Shown here in pieces: positions 43,067 through 52,410 of a stretch of DNA of 64,000 bases. The notes beneath the pieces were generated by a model that made no database searches, was not told the origin of the DNA, and worked only from the letters and a program-made list of their open reading frames with translations. Within the stretch, counting starts at the first letter, position 1. The number at the start of each line of letters is the position of its first letter. The stretch comes from UBA4427 sp045106235 (lineage in GTDB: Bacteria; Myxococcota_A; UBA9160; UBA4427): positions 1 to 64,000 of the forward strand of contig JBGCEJ010000037.1 of the NCBI GenBank assembly GCA_045106235.1, read 5' to 3'. Position numbers and translations under genes: made by a program.

Positions 43067-45616
43067 ATGCGACGCTTTTTGAACTCAGGGACGGCCTGCA
43101 CAGACTCAACCGAGGTAAAAACCGAAGAGAGGAGGCCCCCTTTCGGCGGACTCCGGCATGTGTGCCGAGTTCTCGCGATTGCACTCTTCCTCGTCGCGCC
43201 CCTCTTCTTAGTCACAGTCCCGGCGGAAGCCGCGATCTTTACCGTCAATTCGACCGCGAACGACTCCGACGATAATCCCGGGAACGGAGCCTGCGAAACC
43301 GGCGATCTGATCTTCACGGGAAGCGTCTTCCTCAGCGAATGCACGCTCCTGGCCGCGATCGAAGAATCCAACGCGTCGCCGGGCTTTGACGAAATCCGGT
43401 TCAGCGGGTTCCTGCCGAAGATCGGGGGCATCGTCCAGTTCCAACCAAGCAGCCCCTATCCGCGATTGATCGATCCCGTCCTGATCGACGGCTATAGCCA
43501 CCCCGACTACGACGGGAGTTCAACCGTCGGCATCCCCACTCCCATGATCAACTTGTTGGGAAACAATGCGGGCGCGACCGCCGTCGGCATAGACATCTTT
43601 GGCACCGCCAGCGGCTCGATCATTCGGGGCCTCGCGATCGCCGGCTTCAGCACAGGCATCTACCTCAGTTCGGGCCAACCTCTTCCTCTCGGCAACGGCC
43701 AGGGCCCGTCCGAGGTTATTGTTCAAGGCAACCACATCGGAATCTTGCGTGGGTCGCTGCCAACCGGAAACGACAATAACGGAATTCAAATCCACCGATC
43801 CGCCAACAACGTGATTGGTCAATCCTGCTCTGCTTTCTCAGGATGTGTCGGCTTGGGCAATGTCATATCGGCCAACGGGACCGGGATCTTTCTTTACGAT
43901 GACGTGACCGATACCCGCATTGCCGGAAACTTCATCGGAACAGGACGCTTCGGACTCTCGACCTCGATTCCTTTCTCCGGCCCGACGAGTAACTCCGGGA
44001 CTGGGATCCGATTCTACTACAACGCCACCGGCACCGGCATCGAGGTCGGCTCACAAGGCTCGGTCTACGATCCGGGCCTTCAGCAATTCGTCCCCGTTGC
44101 CGCAGGCAACGTGATCTCCGGTAACGGAGGAAGCGGTCTCATCTTGAACGGAGATCCGGAAGTTGACGTCCAGGCCAACATGATCGGCGTGAATCGCGCC
44201 GGGCTGGTTACGCTTCCCAACGACTACGGTGGCATCCGGATCTTCGGCAATATGGGTGGTTCGAATATCGGGACCCCCGGAATCGGAGGCAATGTGATCT
44301 CCGGCAACGCCCGCTACGGAATCGAATGCCTCAACGGACCATCCGGAACCATTCAGTTCAACAAGATCGGGACCAATGCTACGGGCGAAGTCGCCCTACC
44401 GAATGCGGATGGGGGCATCCGTTCGGAATGCAACACGACGATCCGAAACAATATCGTGAGCGGCAACTCGGGCACGGGAATCGAAACTTCGGCGCTCGCT
44501 GTGATCGAGAGCAACTGGATCGGTACCAACGCAGACGGCGACGACCTACCTAACAACGGAGACGGAATTCACAGCCTCGGCGCGGGCGGGCGAATCGGCG
44601 GCCCGGGCACGGGCAACACGGTCGGGCATAACGCCGAGTACGGAATCCGAATGGAAGGCATCACCATCGACATCGAAGGAAACTACCTCGGAACCGATGC
44701 CTCAGGCAGAGACCTCGGAAACACGCAGGGCGGAATCCGTATTGAGGGTGATGCCGCCGGCATCCAAGTCGGCGGAATCGACGGCCTCATCAATGGTCGC
44801 GCCAACACCATTGCCTTTAACAATTCTTATGGGGTCTATGTCGTCACCCCGGCTGGCATAAACAATGCGATCCAAATTCATGGAAACTACATCGGGACCG
44901 ATGCCGCCGGCCGCGTCCTCCTCGGCCAAGACAGAGGCGTCAGCGTGTATGGAGCAGATGGCATCGAGGTGGGGGCACCACTTGACGCTAACGATGCCGA
45001 AGTGGCCCGCTACGGAAACATCATCGAAAACCAGTCATTCGCGGGCGTCGTCGTCACAAGCCCCGCGCAGGAAGTGACGATCAGAGGAAACGTATTGATC
45101 GAGAACGGCGAGTCCACCCCCCGTCCGATCAGATTGGGTACGGGCGGCGGTGGGAGCGATCCCGGCGACTTCGACACCGGCGCAAACAACAAACAAAACT
45201 ACCCGGAAATCGATGCAACCGAGACCTTCTACGATCCGACGATCGCAAGTGCCACCATTCGCTACCGGGTCGATTCAACGTTGTCGAACGCCGCCTACCC
45301 CCTGCGCGTCGATTTCTACCTGGGCGATCCTGGGGGACCACCGGAAGCACGCATATTCTTGGGCTCGGATAGCTACTCCGCGAGCGATGCCCAAGCCTTT
45401 AGAACTGCAGTCATCACTCCCCTTCCGGGTGTCATCGTCCCGGACGCGATGGGAAACGTCTCCTACTCGCTGCACGCGACGGCCACCGACGCCGAGGGGA
45501 GTACAAGCGAGTTTCCCTTCCAGCCCACGCCCTTGCCTGAGCCCGGCACGACGGCTCTGCTCTTCACGGGCTGCGCTTTCCTTGCGGGCATCGGACGGCG
45601 TTCTCGGCGGCGCTGA
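43067..45616 (+). CDS. Large CSLREA-type beta-helix PEP-CTERM protein
   Basis: 849 residues, with GAGGGGA before the ATG. A long basic leader contains a hydrophobic segment (LAIALFLVAPLFLV, about 30-55). The mature start carries ECTLLAAIEESNAS, a variant of the CSLREA domain that often precedes beta helices. The bulk is a parallel beta helix with recurring I-G-T-(D/N)-x2-G and G-N-x-I-S-G-N coils. The C terminus carries a PEP-CTERM tail (PLPEPGTTALLF, helix, RRSRRR). Likely a large adhesin-like surface protein. A strong hairpin follows its stop codon. Confidence 0.88.
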   Translation: MRRFLNSGTACTDSTEVKTEERRPPFGGLRHVCRVLAIALFLVAPLFLVTVPAEAAIFTVNSTANDSDDNPGNGACETGDLIFTGSVFLSECTLLAAIEESNASPGFDEIRFSGFLPKIGGIVQFQPSSPYPRLIDPVLIDGYSHPDYDGSSTVGIPTPMINLLGNNAGATAVGIDIFGTASGSIIRGLAIAGFSTGIYLSSGQPLPLGNGQGPSEVIVQGNHIGILRGSLPTGNDNNGIQIHRSANNVIGQSCSAFSGCVGLGNVISANGTGIFLYDDVTDTRIAGNFIGTGRFGLSTSIPFSGPTSNSGTGIRFYYNATGTGIEVGSQGSVYDPGLQQFVPVAAGNVISGNGGSGLILNGDPEVDVQANMIGVNRAGLVTLPNDYGGIRIFGNMGGSNIGTPGIGGNVISGNARYGIECLNGPSGTIQFNKIGTNATGEVALPNADGGIRSECNTTIRNNIVSGNSGTGIETSALAVIESNWIGTNADGDDLPNNGDGIHSLGAGGRIGGPGTGNTVGHNAEYGIRMEGITIDIEGNYLGTDASGRDLGNTQGGIRIEGDAAGIQVGGIDGLINGRANTIAFNNSYGVYVVTPAGINNAIQIHGNYIGTDAAGRVLLGQDRGVSVYGADGIEVGAPLDANDAEVARYGNIIENQSFAGVVVTSPAQEVTIRGNVLIENGESTPRPIRLGTGGGGSDPGDFDTGANNKQNYPEIDATETFYDPTIASATIRYRVDSTLSNAAYPLRVDFYLGDPGGPPEARIFLGSDSYSASDAQAFRTAVITPLPGVIVPDAMGNVSYSLHATATDAEGSTSEFPFQPTPLPEPGTTALLFTGCAFLAGIGRRSRRR

Positions 45617-45631
45617 CCGTGGTCGAGCTTG

Positions 45632-45666
45632 ACTGCGCCTCCTCCTGAATCCGGAGGAGGCGCAGT
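45632..45666. terminator. Strong 14-bp hairpin between convergent genes
   Basis: ACTGCGCCTCCTCC / GGAGGAGGCGCAGT (45632-45645 and 45653-45666) with a 7-nt loop, 15 nt after the PEP-CTERM beta-helix stop and before the convergent beta-helix gene. It can act on both strands. No T tract follows. Confidence 0.75.
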
Positions 45667-45760
45667 TCGCCCGTACACGCGGCAGCTTGAATTCCAGACG
45701 TCAACCTAATATTCAGCCGCCCCGCGCGGGACCCGTCATCGAAGAAGCGTCAAGATCACG

Positions 45761-46597
45761 TCAAGGGCAGGTCAGGTTTCCGCCACAAAGGTTCGGCCCT
45801 GTCTCCACAATGCCCCCTCCGCCCAGACTCCCTAACACATTTTCTGAGAACGAATTCGTCCCAAAAGTGAGATCGAGATCGAATCCTGAGTTTCCGCGGA
45901 CCGCATTAGCGCGGATTTGATTCCCGGGGCTTGCCCGGATACCACCCGCCGCGTTGAAGCCAATGGAGTTGTTGATGACGACGGTCCCGGAGTTTGCGTT
46001 GATTCCGTATCCGGCGTTATTCGCGACAACGCTCTGCTCGACTGTCCCCGAAGCGATAATCATTCCGTCGGCGCCATTGTTCCAAACGATGCAGCCCGAA
46101 ACATGTGCGTCCTGAGGGGCGGCGATCCCGTAGTTCCCGTTCTCGATCACGGTCATGTTTTCGACGCGCGCAGAATCACCGACGTATACACCTCGGTCTC
46201 CCATGCCGATCACCTTGCCGTTGATCACGGAGACCCCATCTGCACCGCTCGCAGACACGCCTCTCCCAGTCCCTACGACCCCGGGACCGATAATTGAAAA
46301 GCCGTTCAAATCCAAAACCGTCCCGTCCCCGAAAATTGCGATTGCAGTGAGGTTCTCCGCTGACGGCAACCCCCTCAAATCCAAGTCACTCGTCAGAATG
46401 AGCCGAGGCGAGTCCAACGCGGAGTTGACGATCACAGGAAAGCCAGGCGAATCGAAACTAAAACAGCCCGTGATCGCGCAGGTTTGATTGATCTCAAAAA
46501 CGCCCTCGGCCGCCTGAGCAGTCGAGGTGTTGATCAAGACCCCGCCGAGAATTGCGAGGGCAAGCCAGTACGAAAAATTGAATGAGTAAAGGTTCAC
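45761..46597 (-). CDS. Secreted beta-helix protein (paralog D)
   Basis: 278 residues from the GTG at 46597, supported by GGAG about 7-10 nt upstream; the frame extends to 46639. Signal peptide about 1-28 (YWLALAILGGVLINTSTAQA). The mature start has EINQTCAITGCF (C-x4-C, one residue shorter than the other paralogs) and FDSPGFPV, then LTSDL, LDLNGFSI and PbH1 coils. It ends in GPNLCGGNLTCP. It is 91 bases downstream of the next paralog on the same strand, indicating a tandem pair. Confidence 0.82.
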   Translation of the reverse strand: MNLYSFNFSYWLALAILGGVLINTSTAQAAEGVFEINQTCAITGCFSFDSPGFPVIVNSALDSPRLILTSDLDLRGLPSAENLTAIAIFGDGTVLDLNGFSIIGPGVVGTGRGVSASGADGVSVINGKVIGMGDRGVYVGDSARVENMTVIENGNYGIAAPQDAHVSGCIVWNNGADGMIIASGTVEQSVVANNAGYGINANSGTVVINNSIGFNAAGGIRASPGNQIRANAVRGNSGFDLDLTFGTNSFSENVLGSLGGGGIVETGPNLCGGNLTCP

Positions 46598-46688
46598 AGG
46601 TTCACTCCAATGCGAATCAAGGGGACACCACGCGCGCATGCGCCGCCGCGCGAATCATGTCAGTCAAGGAAAAGAGGCTGCAGAGCCG

Positions 46689-47603
46689 CTAGGGACAGCT
46701 CGGGGTGCTGTTACACATATTCCCCCCCAGTTCGACCGCAGAACCGGTCACAGTCGGCGCGCCGCCAGAACTCGAAATGGCGTTGCCGCCGTATCCTGAT
46801 GTGCCAGCCGGTACATGAAGCGCACTCCCCGAATTCCGCCGAACCGCATTGTCGAGGACGAGGCTATCGAAGCGCACCTGAATCCCATCTTCGTCGTTAT
46901 ATCTCGAAACGTTTCGTATAACGACCGACCCATTCCCGGCCCGAATCCCGTCTATCCCGCCGTAACTCGCTCGGTTCGCGACGACGACTGCGCCGTTGGT
47001 ATCGATTCCATAGCCCCCGTTTTCGTCGACCGAGCATCTCTGCACAATCGAAAAGAGGTTAGTCACGATCCCATCACCGCCACTCTCAGCGACATAGAGG
47101 TCTTGCAGTCGAGCTCGGCGCCCCACGGCGACGCCGTCGTCGCCCATTCTAACGACGCTGCCATTTCGAATCGTGATTTCGTCACGCGAGACCGCGTCGA
47201 CCCCTTTCCCGGTCCCAGCAACTCCGGGCCCGAAGATTTGAAATCCACCGAGATCGAGTGTTATGCCGTCTCGGTCCATCTGAATCGCAGTGATGTCCCC
47301 CGAGCTCACTTCCAGACTCGACGTAAGTCGAAAGCTCGAGCCGCCAGCCGTCGAAGTTATTTCCACGGGGAAGCCCGGCGCGTCCCCCGGAAAACAGCCC
47401 AAGAGCGTCGCGCAAGCTTGGTTGATTTCGAGGACACCGTCCCTGGCCTCACTGGGGCGCGCCGAAACGAGCAAAATGACCATCGCGAGTGCCGCGAGCG
47501 ACAGTCTACCGACCAACGGCCAGCTTCTTCGCCGTGCCGCCGCGGACGCCTCCCTGACGCTGATCGCGACGAAATCGAGTGAACGGAAATGGTTCGAGTG
47601 CAT
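46689..47603 (-). CDS. Secreted beta-helix protein (paralog E)
   Basis: 304 residues; GGAGGG lies about 6 nt before the ATG. The leader is long, with a twin basic stretch (ARRRSW) and a hydrophobic core (LSLAALAMVILLVSA). The mature start shows EINQACATLLGCF and GDAPGFPV, then LTSSL, LDLGGFQI and PbH1 coils. It ends in GGNMCNSTPSCP. It is tandem with paralog D and follows the TetR gene at 47822 on the same strand by 218 bases. Confidence 0.82.
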   Translation of the reverse strand: MHSNHFRSLDFVAISVREASAAARRRSWPLVGRLSLAALAMVILLVSARPSEARDGVLEINQACATLLGCFPGDAPGFPVEITSTAGGSSFRLTSSLEVSSGDITAIQMDRDGITLDLGGFQIFGPGVAGTGKGVDAVSRDEITIRNGSVVRMGDDGVAVGRRARLQDLYVAESGGDGIVTNLFSIVQRCSVDENGGYGIDTNGAVVVANRASYGGIDGIRAGNGSVVIRNVSRYNDEDGIQVRFDSLVLDNAVRRNSGSALHVPAGTSGYGGNAISSSGGAPTVTGSAVELGGNMCNSTPSCP

Positions 47604-47821
47604 CTGAGACCCTCCTTCGCCCTGCGCAGAAGGCGCTCGGGGCGTTTTACGAGTCTCATCCTCGTCCAGCTACATTACTCAGCCGTTATCCAAAAACCTC
47701 AATCAAGACAGATGTTTACAGGACTTTAAAAAAGACGCCCCAACTCCTCTCCGCGACCGCCGCCACTTTCGCGACCGACGCTGAACTGTCCCTAGCGATC
47801 AGCGAGGCGAGCCCTCGCCCC

Positions 47822-48427
47822 TCAGTCGAGCAGCTCTTCGAGATAAGCGATATGCATCGCTTTGAGAACGTCGAGTCGAGCCTTACGCGACCTCGCAGCG
47901 CCCCGAAAAGCCTGATCGAGAACAGCGATCCCGCTCACCAGCAGAACATCCGCCGCCGCGCGAATCTCTCGCGCGTCAAGTGAAGCGTCGCGCCGGCGCA
48001 GCGCGCGGCTGAGCCTTTCCGCGAGCCGCTTAATGTCTCGGTCCTCGATATGACGCAGCTCCGGCGTCGAATGCAGCGCGTCCCGAATCGCGAGCCCGGC
48101 CGGCGCTGCCGTGATCCCTGCAACGAACGCGTCGATGTACTCACACCAGACCTCACGCCAATCATTTCCCGGATCGGCGAGACGTTCGTCGTCGAACCAA
48201 AGATCCCAGACCTCGGCCAATCGGCGTGCAAGCTCTTCGAGGACCGCGATCTTGTTCGGGAAATAGCGGTAGACCGTCGGTACCTTCACGCCCGCGCGCT
48301 CCGCGAGCAGGTTCGTGTTGAAGCCCTTCATGCCAACTTCAGCGAGCAGCGCCGCCGCAGTCGCAAGAATATGTTCAACCGTCTTTTCTGCTTTGGGTGT
48401 GAGCGGAGTCTTTTTCTTGGCGGCCAT
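47822..48427 (-). CDS. TetR family transcriptional regulator
   Basis: 201 residues from the ATG at 48427; the frame extends 11 codons further. A Lys/Thr-rich N terminus leads to the TetR helix-turn-helix: ILATAAALLAEVGMKGFNTN, LLAERAGVKVPTVYRYFPNK. The C-terminal ligand and dimerisation half is all-helical and ends AYLEELLD. TetR proteins usually repress a neighbouring gene; the candidates are the tandem beta-helix genes downstream and the PEP-CTERM gene upstream. No palindromic operator was found by eye. Confidence 0.88.
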   Translation of the reverse strand: MAAKKKTPLTPKAEKTVEHILATAAALLAEVGMKGFNTNLLAERAGVKVPTVYRYFPNKIAVLEELARRLAEVWDLWFDDERLADPGNDWREVWCEYIDAFVAGITAAPAGLAIRDALHSTPELRHIEDRDIKRLAERLSRALRRRDASLDAREIRAAADVLLVSGIAVLDQAFRGAARSRKARLDVLKAMHIAYLEELLD

Positions 48428-48487
48428 AGAGCTCTCGTGCGTTCGCTGACTTGTTAGCAAATACTAACCCTTCAACAAACATGCAGT

Positions 48488-49363
48488 CTACTGACGGCGG
48501 CGCTGAAAACTCGCCAGCGTCATCACCCCCGCCGCGAGCGCCAACCCAAAGCCAGGCTCCGGGCAAGGAATGTCGTCCGCTGCATCCAGGGTCAAGAGTT
48601 GACCGTCAACGCGCGCAGTCGCCATCAACCCTTCAATTTGAGTAAAGAGGAGCTCGACCGGAGACGCCTGAAGCAGAGAAACCTGCCCTGGGGCACCCGG
48701 GATGGAGTCGTCGACCAGCAACATGGGCGGGCAAGGGAAGGGGCTGAACGGGACATCCAAGCATCCTTCGCCGTAGGCGAAAGCGAATCCGCCACCAATG
48801 CTCAAAGCATCTCCATCCACAGGGATGCGCAATCCCAACCCACCGATCGAACCCGCAACCACATCGATTTCCGGCGAGATCGGCGCCTCGGGGTCGATCA
48901 GATCGTTCGCCACCTGGTAGCCCGGATCGTCAGCGGGATCTGAGATACTCGGGACGAAGGTCTCTTGGACGAGGACGATTTCTTCGTTGTCGAACTGGAT
49001 CCGGGCGCATTCGACCGCGCCGGGATAGACGCCGCGGTCGGGGTCGGAGGGGTCGAGGTCCTGAACATTCGTATTAAGGGTAATGCTGCCCGAAATCAGA
49101 GACCCGAACCCCACGCCGCTCAGGAGGGAAAACGGATCCGTCACGTTCTGTGCTTCGAATTCAAACTCGTAGCTGACGCATCCCGGCGGCAGCGGAATCT
49201 CAAGACACTCGAGTTCGATCTGCGCCATTGCCAAGCTCGGCACAAGGCAAAGCGAGCAAGAGAGCGTGAAGAGGATTGCGCCCCCGATTGCTCGCATTCG
49301 GCGCAAAGCCGACCCGCCACTTCGATCCTGCCCGACGTTTCCGATCCCGCTCCGCATCATCAT
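48488..49363 (-). CDS. PEP-CTERM-like exported protein
   Basis: 291 residues; three consecutive ATGs and a TTG form the start, with GGGAG upstream; ATG 49363 is chosen. Signal peptide ends near residue 47 (LVPSLAMAQ). The body is beta-rich with paired Cys (LECLEIPLPPGC, GCLDVPFSPFPC), a repeated Asp/Pro turn and no known domain. The C terminus is a PEP-CTERM variant, CPEPGFGLALAAGVMTLASF then RRRQ, in which Cys replaces the usual residue before PEP. Confidence 0.78.
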   Translation of the reverse strand: MMMRSGIGNVGQDRSGGSALRRMRAIGGAILFTLSCSLCLVPSLAMAQIELECLEIPLPPGCVSYEFEFEAQNVTDPFSLLSGVGFGSLISGSITLNTNVQDLDPSDPDRGVYPGAVECARIQFDNEEIVLVQETFVPSISDPADDPGYQVANDLIDPEAPISPEIDVVAGSIGGLGLRIPVDGDALSIGGGFAFAYGEGCLDVPFSPFPCPPMLLVDDSIPGAPGQVSLLQASPVELLFTQIEGLMATARVDGQLLTLDAADDIPCPEPGFGLALAAGVMTLASFQRRRQ

Positions 49364-49561
49364 CAACCACTCCCGTCTAACGGCCGAGTACCGGCCTCAG
49401 CTCATCGCCTACGGCGCACACACTAGTCCTCGCCTCCATCGAATTCCATCGTTTGAAGAGACGATTGCCCCCCTCCTCTCCCCCAATGAAGTAACCAAAA
49501 CCTTCTTCCCGGCCACTTCTACTGAGGGGTTCTATCCGAACACCTCAAGAAAGGACGCGCC

Positions 49562-50326
49562 ATGCGCAACTGCCTCCTCACGACCGCTCTGCTGCTCCTG
49601 ATTTCAAGCGCGCCCGCAAGCGCCGAGATCGTCTCCTACACCTTCTCGGGGCGCGCCTTCGCGGACCCGACACTCTCCTCCGGCGTCGTGCTGCCCGAGG
49701 CCGCCGCTTTTTTTGCGTCCAAGAATCTCGATGGCGCTTGGTTCGCGGCATCGTTCTCAATCGACGATGCCGTCCCCGACAGCGATCCCGCTGCAGAATC
49801 GGCCGAATACCGCGATGCCGTCATCGAATCGGACTTCGCTTTCGGCCCGCTCCAGCATGAATCGACAAACTTTTGCAACGGCGCTTTTTTGGACTGCAGC
49901 GTATTCGTCGACAACGATCTCCCGCAGTTCAACCTCTTCCGCGACCAGTACCGGCTCCGCGCGCGGAATCACGCCGTTCTCGGCGTGCCACAAGTGTTAA
50001 TCCCAGGCACCCAGATCTTGGTCGATGAGTTCATCGTGAACGGAAGCTTCATCCTCAGCGCGAATGCATTCGATGCGCTCTCGCCGCCCACGCTGCTGGC
50101 CGATGTTGCGATCGACCAGGATATCGAGGCGCTCTTCGGCGGAGGCACCGAGGACATTATCCTGACCTATTTCGGCGTCGGAGACGCAGGCTCCTACTCA
50201 TTCGGCTACCGCGTTCAGGACGTCTTCTTCGTCCCTGAGCCAACCGGGGGCATAAGCTGGGGCCTGATCGGACTTGCCGGTTTATGCAAAGTCGGCCGCC
50301 GTACGCGGCGAAAGCCGCTTGTGTGA
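49562..50326 (+). CDS. PEP-CTERM exported protein
   Basis: 254 residues; AAAGGA precedes the ATG. The signal peptide is short (about 1-21, LLLLISSAPASA). The mature domain begins EIVSYTFSGRAF, a common start of PEP-CTERM beta-sandwich proteins, with a Cys pair in FCNGAFLDC. Its tail reads VPEPTGGISWGLIGLAGLCKV followed by GRRTRRK. It lies head to head with the PEP-CTERM-like gene at 48488, with about 200 bases of shared upstream region. Role unknown. Confidence 0.82.
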   Translation: MRNCLLTTALLLLISSAPASAEIVSYTFSGRAFADPTLSSGVVLPEAAAFFASKNLDGAWFAASFSIDDAVPDSDPAAESAEYRDAVIESDFAFGPLQHESTNFCNGAFLDCSVFVDNDLPQFNLFRDQYRLRARNHAVLGVPQVLIPGTQILVDEFIVNGSFILSANAFDALSPPTLLADVAIDQDIEALFGGGTEDIILTYFGVGDAGSYSFGYRVQDVFFVPEPTGGISWGLIGLAGLCKVGRRTRRKPLV

Positions 50327-50393
50327 ACCTCTTCACAGTCGATGCCGGCCGGGCGCGCCAAATTCCCGGTTCCTGAGTCCCTAAGGAACGATC

Positions 50394-52301
50394 ATGACCT
50401 CTCCCAGACCCCTCCAGATCCAACGCAAGCCCGCAGATCTTTCAATCGGCTTGGCCCTGCTGCTCCTCGCGCTTCTTGCAAGTGCTGCAATGCCCGCCGC
50501 CGCACAGTTTTCCGGAGGCAGCGGAGATGCTGTCTTGATGCAGCTCAACGTCGAATCCAGCGAAGTAGACGGCGCGTTCCTTAGAAACGGCCGCCCGTTT
50601 CCCGCGGATTTCCTCGACAGCGGGAATGTCCATCTCGAATCGAAGCTCGGCGACCCGGTTCTGCTTGGGAATACCTTCAACGGAACCTACGGCCCCCTCC
50701 GAATCGTCTCGGGCCTCTATGAGCCGCAGTTCAGCTCGATCTTCGCGCCGCTAACGGCGCCGCGCGGCGATCGCGTCCCCTTCTCATCCCCAATCGACAT
50801 CGAATCGGATCAGTCCCTCACACTGGACGTCCCGGCTGTTCGAGTGAGCCTCTCTTTCCTCCTGAACGGCGGTGCCTTTCCGACCTCTTCGGGCGAGATC
50901 GCCGACTTCTATCTGCGCGATCCCCAAACCGGCCGCGAAGTTCATATCGGCACAAGCCAACAAGCATTCAACCGGATCTATGTCGTCCCCGGCGTCTATG
51001 ACGTGATCTATGCCTATCGATCAGGAATCTTTATCCCGCCCAATCCGCGGACCATCATCCTCGAGCAGATCCTGATCGACCAAGGCATGTCTCTCGAAGT
51101 CGACGTACCGATGGTCCTTCGCACGGTGACCTGCATGCTCAACGGCGTTCCGTTCCCGACGAGCGGCCTCGACTATGGCTGGATCTATCTCGAAGATGTC
51201 ACAACGAACACATTCTTCTACGCGGCCAGCACGAACAGCACAGCTCTCCTGCGCACGATTCCGGGAACCTACCGCGTCATCTATTCATTCCGGGAGTCAC
51301 AAGCCGTCTCGCCCACCAATCGCTGGAAGGTCGTGGACGACGACCTCCTGATCGAAGCCGGTGGAAGCTCGAGCATTCAGATCTCCGTCACAGCGCATAC
51401 AGTCGAGCCCTCCTTCACCATGGATGGCCTGACCTTTCCCGGCAGCGGACTCGCGTATGCACAAATTCAGTACGAAGAAGATGACGGAGAACTCGTCACG
51501 ATCGGGAGAACCCACCTCCCTGCCGGGCCGGTTACGCTGATCGAGGGGAGTTATGACTTCTATTACCGCCTCTGGGAACCCAACGCCGCGATCCCGGCCA
51601 ACCCGGAGACCCGCTTTGCCGCAGACGTGATGCTCGACGCGAGTGGACCTTTTCCGCTCGATGTCGAAACCGCCGTATTGGACCTCGACCTTTTGCTCGA
51701 TGGTTCGCCCTTCCCGAGTAGCGGCCTCGACTATGGCAGAATCCTCCTCGTCGAACCCGAATCCGGTGCGGAGCTTGAACTCGGCCGATCGAACGAAGGT
51801 CCTATGAACGCCCGCGTGGTCGCGGGTCAATATAATATCGTCTACTCGTATCAAGAGAGCCAAGCCCTAACGCCGATCAACTCTGGGCATGTCGTGGACC
51901 GGGATCTTCAGATCACCGGAGCGACGTCGCGCACAATCGACATCCGGACGCGCCTGATCGCGCCTCGGTTCACTCTCGACGGCGTCGCGTTCCCCGACGT
52001 CGTAAGCGACCATGGCCAGTTCATCCTCCGCGACGAAGACGGGGATTCGGTTTGGCTCGGCGATAGCGACGAAGATGCATCCGACAAGCGCATCATCGAA
52101 GGCGCCTATCACGTCGACTACGAATGGCAGAGCGGCAGCGCCGTTCCCGTCAATCCTCGGGAAATGGTCGCGGAAGTGTTTGTTCCTGAACCGGGCTTCG
52201 CGGCGGGGCTCATTTCGGCCATTTTGCTCCTGACCCTGCTCAAATCCCTCGAATGGACAGATCGACTACAAAATCCCAGCCGCCCTTCGCGCGCCGAATA
52301 G
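50394..52301 (+). CDS. Six-repeat PEP-CTERM protein
   Basis: 635 residues with a signal peptide (about 10-38, AMPAAAQ). The mature part consists of six units of 92-94 residues; the residue before N/D-G in each falls at bases 50583, 50862, 51138, 51420, 51696 and 51975. Each unit starts L-(N/D)-G-x-P/A-F-P, then SGLDYG, an I-x-L strand, a loop, G-x-Y-D/N, and a Y-x(3-4)-S/G turn. The PEP-CTERM tail (VPEPGFAAGLIS, Leu-rich helix) is followed by about 20 polar residues rather than a short basic end. It is a repeated beta-domain fibre or binding protein of unknown function. Confidence 0.82.
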   Translation: MTSPRPLQIQRKPADLSIGLALLLLALLASAAMPAAAQFSGGSGDAVLMQLNVESSEVDGAFLRNGRPFPADFLDSGNVHLESKLGDPVLLGNTFNGTYGPLRIVSGLYEPQFSSIFAPLTAPRGDRVPFSSPIDIESDQSLTLDVPAVRVSLSFLLNGGAFPTSSGEIADFYLRDPQTGREVHIGTSQQAFNRIYVVPGVYDVIYAYRSGIFIPPNPRTIILEQILIDQGMSLEVDVPMVLRTVTCMLNGVPFPTSGLDYGWIYLEDVTTNTFFYAASTNSTALLRTIPGTYRVIYSFRESQAVSPTNRWKVVDDDLLIEAGGSSSIQISVTAHTVEPSFTMDGLTFPGSGLAYAQIQYEEDDGELVTIGRTHLPAGPVTLIEGSYDFYYRLWEPNAAIPANPETRFAADVMLDASGPFPLDVETAVLDLDLLLDGSPFPSSGLDYGRILLVEPESGAELELGRSNEGPMNARVVAGQYNIVYSYQESQALTPINSGHVVDRDLQITGATSRTIDIRTRLIAPRFTLDGVAFPDVVSDHGQFILRDEDGDSVWLGDSDEDASDKRIIEGAYHVDYEWQSGSAVPVNPREMVAEVFVPEPGFAAGLISAILLLTLLKSLEWTDRLQNPSRPSRAE

Positions 52302-52410
52302 GGTAAAACCCTAACCCCACCCAAATGTGAAATCCCTTGTGGAAAGCTAGTATCTAGGAAATCGTGGGTCCACCCAGCGAACACGATTCTCCTTAGGAGC
52401 TTTCTAGAAG

